Source: Rhynchopus sp. YZ270_cl-10
Taxonomy: Eukaryota; Euglenozoa; Diplonemea; Diplonemida; Diplonemidae
DNA: 64,000 bases
Assembly (NCBI GenBank): GCA_964035575.1
Contig: OZ037855.1
Coordinates: forward strand, 62,001 to 126,000
Reading direction: 5' to 3'
Positions 35,351 through 44,978 of this stretch are shown piece after piece (position 1 is the first letter of the stretch; each line of letters opens with the position of its first letter). The notes under the pieces are model-generated. The model was not told the origin of the DNA, did no database searches, and saw only the letters and a list, made by a program, of their open reading frames with translations. A program made the position numbers and the translations under genes.

Positions 35351-35842
35351 TGCCTACATGGGACGTTCCCTGTCAGTGCTAGATGAGGGACATGAAGCGA
35401 ACTGTGGTTAAAGGTGCAGGACTGTGTGGCAACAGGTCTGGATTGAGGCAACTCGTCGCTGAGCGTGTGAAGAAGGCAGGGGTTTGCTGTTACTGTAAAA
35501 CCTACCCCTGGTCATCCTCGACCTGTCTTGTTCTCTGTTGTGATTGTTTGTGATTGTGGGCGATCAGGTGGATGGAGGGTATTGCTTTTTGTTTAACTTG
35601 GAGAAGCTGGCGGTTAGTGTTATTTTTTCATTCATTCATCTCCAAAGTATGTAGACAGAGTCAAGGCCACCTTAGGCAAAAGGGTTTTGTCACCACTGTA
35701 TGTTTGGTGATTCCTCCCACCATAGAAGAAAGAGAAAATAGTGGTACCAGAACCAGAACGCACGGATCGCGTGGAGTTTGGTCTTTCAAAACTCTGATGT
35801 TTGTTGTCTTACTGTTGGCACCTTTCATTTGTGGAAATGGGT
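35351..35842. other. spacer upstream of LPMO-GH5 gene
   Basis: No gene is supported. The last 37 bases or so (from about 35806) match the sequence downstream of the second WD40 gene and belong to the WD40 tandem duplication. The rest appears single-copy within this window. Confidence 0.6.
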
Positions 35843-36960
35843 TCAAGACAGGTGTGATATGTCAGCAATCTCAACACCCATATCCCTCCCGCACATCACC
35901 ACACCACCACAGCTGCTCATTGCAACACCGTAAGAAGTACACGCATCAAATTCACAACGTAACAGTTCTTTGCCTGTTGAGATGGACCACACGCACAATG
36001 TACCAGGAGAGTAGGCAGCAACAATGTCGTTGGTCAAAGCAACATCAGTTAAGAAGATTTCTGAGTCGTCTTCAAATACACATTCACCTGTTTCAATGTT
36101 CCAGACACGCAAACAGATGTCCGTACACGCTGAAATGAAACGTTGGTTTGGTGACAGTGCTACAAAACGAACATCAGAAGGGCATGTCAGAACAAGCACC
36201 TCCACCCCTGTCGTGTAGTCCCAGATGGTGATATCGTTGCTGTTGTTGCCAAACATCGCCACCCTGTCGCCTGTCACAACCATGACGTTCTTGCACTTCG
36301 CAATGTGGTCCCATTCATGCACAACATCACCTGTTGCAATGTCCCACACCTGCAAACCCTTGTTCTCGCAGCACAACAGCAACTTTGTCCCACACGGTGA
36401 CCATGCCGTGGTCTTCCACTCATTTTCATCTTCAAAGGAGTGCTCCAAGGCACCTGTCTTCACATCATGAACCTCAACACACTGCGCGTCCTTGTGCACG
36501 CATGAGATCCACTGACTGCACGGTGAGAAGGATGGGATGGATTGCAACAAGCAAGGGAAGTGGCACAAACTCTCATGTGTTTCCGTGTCGAAGATGGACA
36601 CATCATCATTCGTGCGAGACGTCACTGCAAGGTACCTATCACACGGGGAGAGTGTGAGGGAGTGTGTCGCCTCCGAACCTTGTATCACCCCAGGAGTGAT
36701 GTTGGCACCAGTGCAGTACAGCTCAACGGCACATCCCTCATCCATCTCCGTGTCGCAGATGCGCAAGTCGTCGTTGCCGATGTCGCCACCGCCTCTCATC
36801 CGCACACCAACATGTCGAGCGCGTGGCACGCCAAGCTCCGCAACAAGCTTCCCCTTCACCTGTGCAAGGGTGGCGCTCCCGTCCACTTCTATCACACAGC
36901 TTGCAGACTCGAAGTGTCCTGTGATGTCCATGTTCAGGGGAGTAACTTTGTGTTCTGTGG
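35806..36960. repeat. WD40 tandem duplication, unit 1
   Basis: This matches 37421-38575, including about 35-40 bases of 3' flank and the leader/acceptor. Confidence 0.85.
35843..36931 (-). CDS. ubiquitin-like/WD40-repeat protein, copy 1
   Basis: This is a 362-residue protein. Residues 1-75 look like a ubiquitin-like fold: CVIEVDGSATLAQVKGKLVAELG, then GGDIGNDDLRICDTEMDEGCAVEL, which tracks the ubiquitin strand-helix-strand pattern. The rest is WD40-like blades with recurring S-x-C-x-x-(Y/W)-(L/I)-x-(V/C) starts and closing dipeptides such as IFD, VWD, IWD, VWN and VWS; five to seven blades form one propeller. There is no signal peptide or membrane segment, so it is a cytosolic or nuclear scaffold of unknown partner. 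Codon bias is weaker than in tubulin, suggesting lower expression. It ends ADISHLS, whereas its tandem neighbour ends VDIVDI. The leader is 23 nt. The ubiquitin-like call is inference from pattern. Confidence 0.88.
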   Translation of the reverse strand: MDITGHFESASCVIEVDGSATLAQVKGKLVAELGVPRARHVGVRMRGGGDIGNDDLRICDTEMDEGCAVELYCTGANITPGVIQGSEATHSLTLSPCDRYLAVTSRTNDDVSIFDTETHESLCHFPCLLQSIPSFSPCSQWISCVHKDAQCVEVHDVKTGALEHSFEDENEWKTTAWSPCGTKLLLCCENKGLQVWDIATGDVVHEWDHIAKCKNVMVVTGDRVAMFGNNSNDITIWDYTTGVEVLVLTCPSDVRFVALSPNQRFISACTDICLRVWNIETGECVFEDDSEIFLTDVALTNDIVAAYSPGTLCVWSISTGKELLRCEFDACTSYGVAMSSCGGVVMCGRDMGVEIADISHLS

Positions 36961-36986
36961 GGACAGCTGTGTGGGGAGCAGGTAGG
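36955..36986 (-). promoter_or_regulatory. putative trans-splice acceptor, WD40 copy 1
   Basis: On the minus strand CTGCTCCCCACACAGCTGTC leads to CCCACAG, with AG at 36956-36955. A second AG lies about 12 nt upstream. The equivalent AG in copy 2 is conserved. Confidence 0.5.
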
Positions 36987-37460
36987 AGAGGCTACTGCGA
37001 GAATGCAGGTGAATGAAAAGCATGTGGCCTGGGTAAGTGTCTGCATAGTATGCGCCCCGTGATAAAAAGGCGAAGAGACATGTTATGTGTCGGCCCATGT
37101 CGCCACCTATTCAACAGAAGAGGAACACAAAGAAGTGTGGTCAGGAGAGAGGTTGCATGCATTGTGAACACGAGAATCGGAAACTTTTATCTTTGTGTAT
37201 TTGTTGTTGAAACGGTGATGCATCATTAATTGTTTATTGTCTCCAACGCGAGGCTGGTATAATGACGGCATATCACAAAAATAACCAAATCATCCAGTGC
37301 GCTTCTTCCTTCCCATGTTGGTGCGTACATGTAACATGTTGACAAAGGCCCAGACAGCTGCATACCCGTATCTTCCTATGTGGAGTTACCCAGGCAAGGT
37401 GCAGGAAAGGGAAGCAAAGTCAGATGGCGCCTTTCATTTGTGGAAATGGGTTCAAGAGTG
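36987..37460. other. spacer between the two WD40 genes
   Basis: No gene is supported. Positions 37421-37460 match the 3' flank of copy 1 (from 35806), so the tandem unit includes about 40 bases of 3' flank. The rest is single-copy here. Confidence 0.6.
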
Positions 37461-38575
37461 TCAGATGTCAACAATATCAACACCCCCATCCCTGCCGTGG
37501 ATCACAACACCACCACAGCTGCTCATTGCAACACCGTAAGAATAGCAGTGATCAAATTCACGACGTAACAGTTCTTTGCCTGTTGAGATGGACCACACGC
37601 ACGATGTAGTGGGAGAGTAGGCTGCAACAATGTCGTTCGACACAGCAATATCACTCCAGAAGCTTCGTCCTCGTGAAAAGTCGTTTCCAAATACACACTC
37701 ACCTGTTTCAATGTTCCAGACACGCACACAGACGTCTGTACACGCTGAAATGAAACGTTGGTTTGGTGACAGTGCTACAAAACGAACATCAGAAGGGCAT
37801 GTCAGAACAAGCACCTCCACCCCTGTCGTGTAGTCCCAGATGGTGATATCGTTGCTGTTGTTGCCAAACATCGCCACCCTGTCGCCTGTCACAACCATGA
37901 CGTTCTTGCACTTCACAATGTGGTCCCATTCATGCACAACATCACCTGTTGCAATGTCCCACACCTGCAAACCCTTCCCGCACGACAACAACCTTGTTCC
38001 ACCGGGTGACCATGCTGTGGCCAACATCTCATCATTTTCATCTTCAAAGGAGTGCTCCAAGGCGCCTGTCTTCACGTCATGAACCTCAACACAGTACATG
38101 TCCTTGTGCACGCATGAGATCCACTGACTGCACGGCGAGAAGGATGGGATGGAATAAGAAAAGCAAGGGAAGTAGCACAAACTCACATGTGTTTCCGTGT
38201 CGAAGATGGTCACACTATTATCACAATGCATTACTGCAAGGTACCTATCACACGGGGAGAGAGTGAGGGAGTACGTCTCCTCCCAACCTTGTATCACCCC
38301 AGGAGTGATGTTGGCACCAGTGCAGTACAGCTCAACGGCACATCCCTCATCCATCTCCGTGTCGCAGATGCGCAAGTCGTCGTTGCCGATGTCGCCACCG
38401 CCTCTCATCCGCACACCAACATGTCGAACACGTGGCACGCCAAGCTCCGCAACAAGCTTCCCCTTCACCTGTGCAAGGGTGGCGCTCCCGTCCACTTCTA
38501 TCACACAGCTTGCAGACTCGAAGTGTCCTGTGATGTCCATGTTCAGGGGAGTAACTCTGTTCTGTGGGGACAGGT
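37421..38575. repeat. WD40 tandem duplication, unit 2
   Basis: Partner of 35806-36960. Long blocks are near-identical and are interrupted by diverged blades. Confidence 0.85.
37461..38540 (-). CDS. ubiquitin-like/WD40-repeat protein, copy 2
   Basis: This 359-residue paralogue sits immediately upstream of copy 1 in transcription order. The frame is open 50 codons further upstream, but the ATG at 38540 aligns with copy 1 and follows a 21-nt leader with a conserved acceptor. The N-terminal ubiquitin-like region (1-75) is almost identical to copy 1 (one visible change, PRVRH for PRARH). The central blades around NNSNDITIWDYTTGVEVL are also nearly identical, while several other blades differ: MHCDNSVTIFD against SRTNDDVSIFD, an inserted SRGRSFWSDIAV, and a changed C-terminus. 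The uneven divergence suggests either relaxed selection on particular blade faces or patchy gene conversion. Function is unknown. Confidence 0.88.
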   Translation of the reverse strand: MDITGHFESASCVIEVDGSATLAQVKGKLVAELGVPRVRHVGVRMRGGGDIGNDDLRICDTEMDEGCAVELYCTGANITPGVIQGWEETYSLTLSPCDRYLAVMHCDNSVTIFDTETHVSLCYFPCFSYSIPSFSPCSQWISCVHKDMYCVEVHDVKTGALEHSFEDENDEMLATAWSPGGTRLLSCGKGLQVWDIATGDVVHEWDHIVKCKNVMVVTGDRVAMFGNNSNDITIWDYTTGVEVLVLTCPSDVRFVALSPNQRFISACTDVCVRVWNIETGECVFGNDFSRGRSFWSDIAVSNDIVAAYSPTTSCVWSISTGKELLRREFDHCYSYGVAMSSCGGVVIHGRDGGVDIVDI

Positions 38576-38598
38576 GTGTGGGGAGGGCAGGTAGGAGA
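38562..38598 (-). promoter_or_regulatory. putative trans-splice acceptor, WD40 copy 2
   Basis: On the minus strand a pyrimidine-rich tract (CTCTCCTACCTGCCCTCC, then CCACACACCTGTCCCCAC) ends in AG at 38563-38562, the site conserved with copy 1. Two more AGs lie closer to the ATG. Confidence 0.5.
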
Positions 38599-39767
38599 GG
38601 GGCGGGGTGGTGTTTGTGAAGGAAACGAGATGTGTTGTCATTTGCAAAAACAAGAGAGATAGCTCCTCGGCCAGCTGGAGCTCCTCCCACCTTCCCACAA
38701 GGATGCCTGTGAGTTACGCAGAAACGAGTACTAGGCTGCTGCAGAAGCTGACCGAGCTAGCCGACAGCACACATGCGACGCTGACGTACACCACAAGTGC
38801 ACGTGGAAGAAAAAGACTCACGAGAACCACCTCTACATGTACGCAGGCTGAGGGGAACTAAGTAAAGATAAAAGGGTGCGAGGAGGGCGAGGAGGGTCTG
38901 TGGTTGGGTATTATCCATATAAAACTGTACTGTGCAGAACACAGTGTACTCTGTGCACAAAAGCACAAGACGCCGGAAAAAAGGGAAAAGGAAAAGGGAA
39001 AGTGGGATTGATAAGAGTAACGAAAGGGCACCACAACCGTTGGCTTGCCTCCACGATGACCCTGCACCTTGGTGTCCTCTCCCCTGCCTGTCTATAAGAC
39101 CTTCTCTTCGCACACTCAAGTGGACAGCCACCTTATGCACAGAAGAACGGTGAGGCAGAGGGACACAGACCGCAAAGGCGGGGCAAGGCAGAACAACGCA
39201 AACCACTGTGCACACAGCTGCACCTCAGCTGCCGTGTCGTTAGTAGAGTAGAACGAGAGCAAAGAAAAGAAAAGAAAATAGAAAACAGAAAATAGAGGGA
39301 AAGCGCAACAAGAGAGGAAGAGAACCCTTTTTGCCCACCTGCCGAGCACACACCGGCAGCCACAGCGGCGGGCAGGTCTTGGTTGTATATTGTGTCGCTA
39401 TTGCACTGCACACAGCTGCTCTCCTCGCAAGAGGCGTAACAGCCTCCACGAGGCTTCCAAAGCTGCTGCAGGACAATATCAGAATAATGTGCAAAAATAA
39501 ATTGCAAAAGTGAGGACGAAAACAAAAAGGTAGATGTAAAATAAAAGGTCGCGCACCCCACCGCACCAGTCCACCCGTATCCACACAGCCGTCTCCACAG
39601 TTAAGAGAGTGGCGGTGGCATCGTCAAAGAAAGAAGGCTGCAGGGCAATGGAATGTGGTGTATGTCAGAAGCAGGAGGCATTCTGCACCTAGTAGCGTGG
39701 ACAGAAGAGGCAGTCATAGATGCTGCTTAGAAGGGAGAGTGGAGAGTGGGGAGGTGCCTGCCGCTGC
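38599..39767. other. spacer between WD40 copy 2 and LPMO copy C
   Basis: Positions 38832-39767 are a near-perfect copy of 27944-28879. 38776-38831 is a weaker match to the bases upstream of 27944, so the duplication tails off rather than ending sharply. No gene is supported. Confidence 0.7.
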
Positions 39768-40820
39768 TCACATGCACTGTGCGTAGTACGCGTTGTAGGC
39801 CACACACGTGGCACCTGCCTGCCCCTCGCAGCAGGCACGGTCCTGCTTGCACGCAGCGTACACACATTGCACATCAGTCGTGCACACGGGAAGGGTCGGT
39901 GGTGTTGTTGTCGTTGGTGTTGGTGTTGGTGCTGGGGCTTGCGTTGGTGCCGGCTGTGGTGTTGTGACAGGTGGTGTTGGCGGTGGTGTCGAAGGCGACG
40001 GTGCACCCTGCACACACTGTGCGTAGTGTGTCTTGTAGACAGCACAGGACGCACCTGCCTGCTCCTCGCAGCAGGCAGGGTCCTGCACACACGCAACGTA
40101 CATGCAGTGCACAGCCTCCAACATCGTGCACGCGACAGGAGGTGTCGCAGGTGAGGTCGGCACAGGGACTGGTGCTGTTGGCACAGGCACAGGCACAGGC
40201 ACAGGCGGGCTCGCACCACCAGAGAACATGACGTCAATCACGTTGAAGAAGCTGTTCGACGTGTCGCCCACATCCCACACACTCAGAATGATGTGGTACC
40301 CCTCCAGCGTCGGCACGTTGCATGTGTGGTCCGTCGTCATCGGCGGCATCTTCATGCCTCCGTCCACAACACAGAACGGTGCGTCCTCAAACGTTGCGCG
40401 TGTCAGCGGTGCATTCAGGTTCCACCCTGCCCGCGTCATGTAGTACGTGTAGTCCTTCGTCACGTGGTTTGCGTTGAACGTCCACGTGAACTTCGTGGCC
40501 CCACCCGACATCGGCACCTTCCCCCAGCGTGTCGCCGTCTGCTCGTTCAGCTCCGGGAAGCGCGAGTGTGCACCTCCTGCCGGAATCGTCCCGTCTGCCG
40601 GCCACCCGTCCGGACCCTCGATGCTGAAGGGCTCCCACATGATCTGCCCGCAGTTCGTGTTCTTCTCTGAAGCGGGGGTGTGGATGTTCGAACAGAGCTC
40701 CGCACGCGACGGTGGGTCCAACACGTGCCCGTGTCCGTACGCCTGCGACGCACACAGCAGCACGCAGAGGGTGCGCGCCATTGCCATTTTGTGTTGTTTG
40801 TTTGTAATGTGCTTTAAAAT
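38832..40820. repeat. segmental duplication, unit 2 (partner 27944-29926)
   Basis: The unit contains LPMO copy C. The noncoding part looks as conserved as the coding part, which implies a very recent duplication or gene conversion. The upstream edge coincides with the splice acceptor. Confidence 0.9.
39768..40787 (-). CDS. secreted AA10-type LPMO with two Cys-rich modules (copy C)
   Basis: This 339-residue near-duplicate of copy A has the same signal peptide, histidine brace (H19, H108), linker and two seven-cysteine modules. Visible protein differences are A for S at position 4, WNLNAP for WNPNAP in the catalytic domain, and the linker, where GGGGGSPPVPVP is replaced by GGASPPVPVPVPVP (net two residues longer, a repeat-slippage change). 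The frame stays open upstream of this ATG, through a poly-Lys stretch encoded by a poly(T) tract on the plus strand. I start at 40787 because the signal peptide, the 33-nt leader and the acceptor match the other two genes. It is the first gene of the island in transcription order, if transcription starts on its far side. Confidence 0.93.
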   Translation of the reverse strand: MAMARTLCVLLCASQAYGHGHVLDPPSRAELCSNIHTPASEKNTNCGQIMWEPFSIEGPDGWPADGTIPAGGAHSRFPELNEQTATRWGKVPMSGGATKFTWTFNANHVTKDYTYYMTRAGWNLNAPLTRATFEDAPFCVVDGGMKMPPMTTDHTCNVPTLEGYHIILSVWDVGDTSNSFFNVIDVMFSGGASPPVPVPVPVPTAPVPVPTSPATPPVACTMLEAVHCMYVACVQDPACCEEQAGASCAVYKTHYAQCVQGAPSPSTPPPTPPVTTPQPAPTQAPAPTPTPTTTTPPTLPVCTTDVQCVYAACKQDRACCEGQAGATCVAYNAYYAQCM

Positions 40821-40862
40821 CTGTATTGGGTGTGAAGAGAGAGAAGGGAAGGGAGGAGAAAA
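40821..40862 (-). promoter_or_regulatory. putative trans-splice acceptor, LPMO copy C
   Basis: This is the best acceptor in the window. On the minus strand CTCCTCCCTTCCCTTCTCTC is followed by TTCACACCCAATACAG, with AG at 40822-40821. Homology to the other LPMO loci stops within about 2 nt of this AG, so this tract is unrelated to theirs yet serves an identical leader. Confidence 0.65.
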
Positions 40863-41034
40863 GATAGGAATAAAAGAGTTCGTTTTTTCTTCTGTAGTTG
40901 CTTTTTTTTTTTTTTTTTTTTTGCGTGTTCTTTTTTGTTTTTGGGGTGAGGAGGGGGTAACCTTTTTAGTTGTCGTCTTTTTTAAAATCAGGTTTTTATT
41001 TTGTCTGTGCCTCACGGTTCGTTCTCTTTTTTTT

Positions 41035-41095
41035 TGATAAATTGTTGGAGTAGTGTAGTTGCCTCGGTTGTGTTGCTACAGTTGTGCAATCTCCA
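41035..41095 (+). repeat. hairpin repeat R2
   Basis: After poly(T): TTGATAAATTGTTGGAGTAG, TGTAGTTGCCTCGGTTGTGT, TGCTACAGTTGTGCAATCTC. About 60 bp, nearly identical to 61183. Confidence 0.8.
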
Positions 41096-41564
41096 TTTTT
41101 CCAACTCTCTATCCAAAACAGTCACCTTCGCCGTTTACGAAGGGATAGTGGACCTGCTCATATCCTTTTGCCTCTTAAAAATATCATCAGTCACAATATA
41201 ATTCTGACTCTAATAAAACAAAAAAAGAGAATGGAGGCAGAAAAATAAATCGAAATAAGGGACTCAGCAACACAGCACAGACATTATTTTTAAAATAGCA
41301 TTTCTTTGTGTGGGGGGTAAGGGGAGATGAGGAGGGTTGCAGTCAAAAGTAAGCATGGTGCAGTGGATAGGGGAGTCAAATGGAGAGGAACTGTGTTGGC
41401 AAAAAAAAACATAATTAAAAGGCTGGTAACATGTTGACCAAAAGCCTTTTGTTTTTTTTTGTTTTGTTTTTGCGTTGACCTAACAAAAGAATTCTCTCTT
41501 TTGAAAGAATATCTTGCCAACGCAATTAAAAAACAAAAGTAAAAAAAAGTAAAAAAAAAAAATA

Positions 41565-41600
41565 GTAGATACACCTAAGCATCGCGTGTGCTTGGTTACC
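41565..41600 (+). repeat. hairpin repeat R3
   Basis: GTAGATACACCTAAGCATCG, CGTGTGCTTGGTTACC. Confidence 0.65.
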
Positions 41601-42128
41601 TTACGATTTTTAGATTGGTTTTTGGGATGTGGCGCAATGTTGTCACACAGGTCAAGCCTGACATTATAGTCGCCTAAAAAAAAAAAGAATAAATTTAAAA
41701 AGGAAAAAAATAGTCCTGTATACGCACACCCAGAGCCTCGTGGCAAACCCACAGCATCGGAGAGGAGAGAGAAAAAATTTTTTTTAAAAGAGTTGGGGAA
41801 AGGGGACCTACCTACGGGGGAGGTAGACTTATTTTTACCAATAATTTTCCAGTCCAGGACAATTTTTCATGGACCAGAACAACAGGAAAAACTTTTTTTT
41901 TTTCTCTTCTCGAAAGCTTTGCTGTGATGTACGTCAATGAATGTGGCTGCGGGTGGTGACTATTACAATATCCTTTAAAAATTTTGAAGAAAAAAAAATC
42001 GGAGCATGTGCAGTTGCCCCTCTTGTGTTGATATTGTTGTTATTATACAAATATCTCCATATGTTGTCTCTAAATCTGAGACCAGAAAAAGGTGATGACT
42101 TTTTTTTTGTAGTGTTCGTAGTGGTTTT

Positions 42129-42230
42129 GTATTCGAACAAATTATCGACCGTAAAAAAGGTCGAACTTTCAGAAAAATCCTGAAAAGGTCCAACAGTAGT
42201 ACGGTCGATAATTTTGTACGAAGTACGACC
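42129..42230. repeat. imperfect inverted repeat
   Basis: ATTCGAACAAATTATCGACC on the left pairs with GTCGATAATTTTGTACGAA on the right around a 50-bp loop. MITE-like, with no clear target duplication. Confidence 0.45.
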
Positions 42231-42475
42231 ATAAGAAGGGTTGCACTGCCCAACTGTCCAGTTCCATATTCTTCAGTCCGACTGTAGCATAAAGGGAAAG
42301 TGATACAGTGTGACACTTTGCCCTCCTTTTTTTCGTGACTGAATTTATTGGGGAAAAAAATCACAGTTTTTGCTTGATTCTTCTCTCCTACCCAAAAGGC
42401 AGGTCCACATTATTTTTTTTTATTTTTTTTAAAAAAACTGCAACTTCCAAATATTATTTTTTTTTTTGCTATTTT

Positions 42476-44573
42476 CAGTGTTTCCCAGCATCTCACCTAA
42501 CTCTGAAAATAGGTGAGATTTTGCGGTTTTGCGGGTTTTTGTATAGGTGTGGCGAGCCCGGGCGCGCTTCGCGCGCCCGGGTCCCCACCTTAGCTCAAGT
42601 TGGGGGCCTCCGGCGGAATGTGAGAATTTCTCGGAGTTCGGCACTTCATTGATATTTGCACCAGTACATTTACAAAATAAACGGCAGTCATGGCAGGCAT
42701 GACACCCAAGCGAAGCCACGGTACGCATCATTTCTAAAAATTGTTGACATAAATGTCACTGTCGTTGGAAGATTGGAGGGTCAACTTGTTTTTGTGCCCA
42801 AAATTTCTCAGCACTGCTGACCAGGGACATTGGGAACATAGGGATTTTTGCGGAGCAAAAAAAAAATCAAACAAATGGCGCCGCAGGCGAAAAAAAATTA
42901 GGGTACAGTGTAAAAATCTATCTTTTTTACAGCACATAGTCACACACCTATTATGGTCCTAACCCTTTTTTGCGGAGCAAAAAAGGGAAAATGGCGCCGC
43001 AGGCAAAAAAAAATTGAGGTACAGCCTGGATGGTGCGGTCAGCAACCCAGTTCCCCATGGTACTCACGTGGTTCAACCATGATTTTTTTTTTTTTTTTTT
43101 CCTGCAGGTGAGATTTCTCACCAGACCTGACGCTAAACAGTTACGAAAATCGCACTTTTTGGGCTTGGAATTCGGGTTTTTTTACGGGTTTTTTTACACG
43201 GGAAAAAGGTACATTTTTCGACCCTGGCCCATGTCTGGTGGTGAAAATCATAATTTTTTTGCCCACATGATACGTTTCGAACACACTTATCGCTAAATAT
43301 GCCGTTTTCCCCGAAAATTTTGAGAACCCCACGTCCAATTTCTTTCGTTTTTGGTGCTCCGGGAGGGGTCGATATTGACAGGTCGCTGACAGGTCGCTGA
43401 CACAGGGACTCTATACACACACCCCCTGATATTGACAGGTCGTTGACCGACTTCCGAAAGCACCAGTTTTGGAGAAAAAAAAATTCGCGCTGCGCGCGAA
43501 AAAGGTCCTCAGAAGCTCAATTCCGAAAGCAAATACGGGGAGCGAAGTCTTCCAACTCCTCCGCCATCAGCAGGAACACCTCCGTTTTCTCTTGAACCTG
43601 TTACGCTTGTGCTGAGAAACAAGGCAACAGCGTGTTCAAGAATATTCCCCATCTTTCCGTTGTTAAACTCGGTGCCTGTTCATGAAGAACCATCAGCTTC
43701 TCAATAGTGCTGTGAGAAAGGCGGTGGCGTCTCTTTGCGTAGATGTAGTCAGGAGAGAGAATCCTTGTTCAACAGCAACCAAAGACGGGGAGTGCACTAC
43801 CGGTGCAGCCTACAAAACCCGTGCGAGAGTGTCCCCATTTTCCAAGAAAACTTCGAAAAAACCGCGTTCTGGCGAAGCCACGGTACGCCACATTTCAAAA
43901 TTGCGCTTAAAATTGCACTTTTTTCGCAGCCAAACTATGTCATAAGAAGGGTGTAATGCAAGCTTGCGCCGCAGGCGCACGGTACGCTACTTTTTTCTTT
44001 GGCCATATCCTTCTTTCTCACTCCTTATTGGGTTCGACGTGCTCCGTCCGTCAAATGGTGGGGTCACAACATGCAGCAAAGTTTGCAACTACGCAAACTG
44101 CCCCCACGTTCACTTTGTACTTTTCCTTCAGAAGACAAGTACCATCGGGAACATACGGAACTGAATTTTTTTTTGCGAAGCAAAAAAAAATAATATAAAA
44201 TGGCGCCGCAGGCGAAAAAAATTAGGGTACGGTGTAAAAATATAGCTATTTACACCACAGAGCAGTCACTCAACGAACCCTTTTTGCGGAGCAAAAAATG
44301 AAAAATGGCGCCGCAGGCAAAAAAAAAAATTGAAGGTACAGCCTCCCGGGTCAACCCTACAGAATTTTCCCGTAAAAAAAAAAAGACTCCTCAAAATTTC
44401 CCGGAAAAAAAAAGGATTTCCCGCGTAAAATTTCCCGTAAAAAAAACGACCTCTCAAGGATTTTGGAATTCCACTACGCGGTTTAGCAACATCCCTGTTT
44501 CTCACCTCACTTTTTTTTTTTTTTTTTTTTTTGTGAGATTTCTCACCCCAAAATCTCACCGTGGGAAACACTG
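42476..44573. mobile_element. hAT-like DNA transposon, 8-bp TSD
   Basis: A 2,098-bp element with ends CAGTGTTTCCCA and inverted partner, followed by GGTGAGATTTT near both ends. A perfect 8-bp duplication GCTATTTT flanks it (42468-42475, 44574-44581). Those ends and an 8-bp TSD are classic for hAT. The interior has a GC hairpin (42555-42592), a duplicated block (about 42800-43020 and 44095-44340) with TTTGCGGAGCAAAAA and ATGGCGCCGCAGGC, and a GACAGGTCGCTG tandem (43377-43400). No transposase is recognised in any frame; non-autonomous or decayed. Confidence 0.88.
43966..43985 (+). repeat. 20-bp motif shared between element families
   Basis: GCGCCGCAGGCGCACGGTAC. Its reverse complement occurs at 60438-60457 in P4, and 19 of 20 bases at 63114-63132. 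Confidence 0.75.
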
Positions 44574-44930
44574 GCTATTTTCAACAACACCGTTCCGAAA
44601 AAAATACCCTATTATTGTTCCTTTCTCTTCTTTTTGGAATGGGGGAAAAAAAGGGAAAACGGAGAGTTGCATAAAAGGTAAGACAAAGGTAAAGTGAGTG
44701 TGCATTATTGTGTGTATTACGCGCCACAGACATACACAAAAAAAAAAAAAAACACAGTACCTGGCGTACGAAGAGAGAGGTGAAGAGGAAACAAAAGAGG
44801 GGATGGGGGGGGATCAGAGGAAGGGGGTTTTTTGAGTTTTTCTCGTGTTGTTTTTCAAGCGCGCATCGGAATTGTTTTCCTCCCATTGCTTGTAGATATG
44901 CAGTGCACATACAACGTTACAAAGGAACAG

Positions 44931-44978
44931 CGGGAAGTGCAAACCACCTAACCGGATAACCAGCAGACGCAAGCACTG
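44931..44978 (+). repeat. hairpin repeat R4
   Basis: CGGGAAGTGCAAACCACCTA, ACCGGATAACCAGCAGACGC, AAGCACTG. Confidence 0.65.

Larger units (their letters stand above)
40863..42475. other. gene-free DNA beyond LPMO copy C
   Basis: Contains poly(T) at 40904-40922, R2 (41035), R3 (41565) and an inverted repeat (42129). If the minus-strand cluster is transcribed as a unit, its start would lie here or further right; I see no recognisable promoter. Confidence 0.55.

Noticed and set aside
39768-41015. N-terminally extended LPMO copy C (415 residues)
   Set aside because: The extension is poly-Lys read from a poly(T) tract and would bury the signal peptide; the leader and acceptor place the start at 40787.
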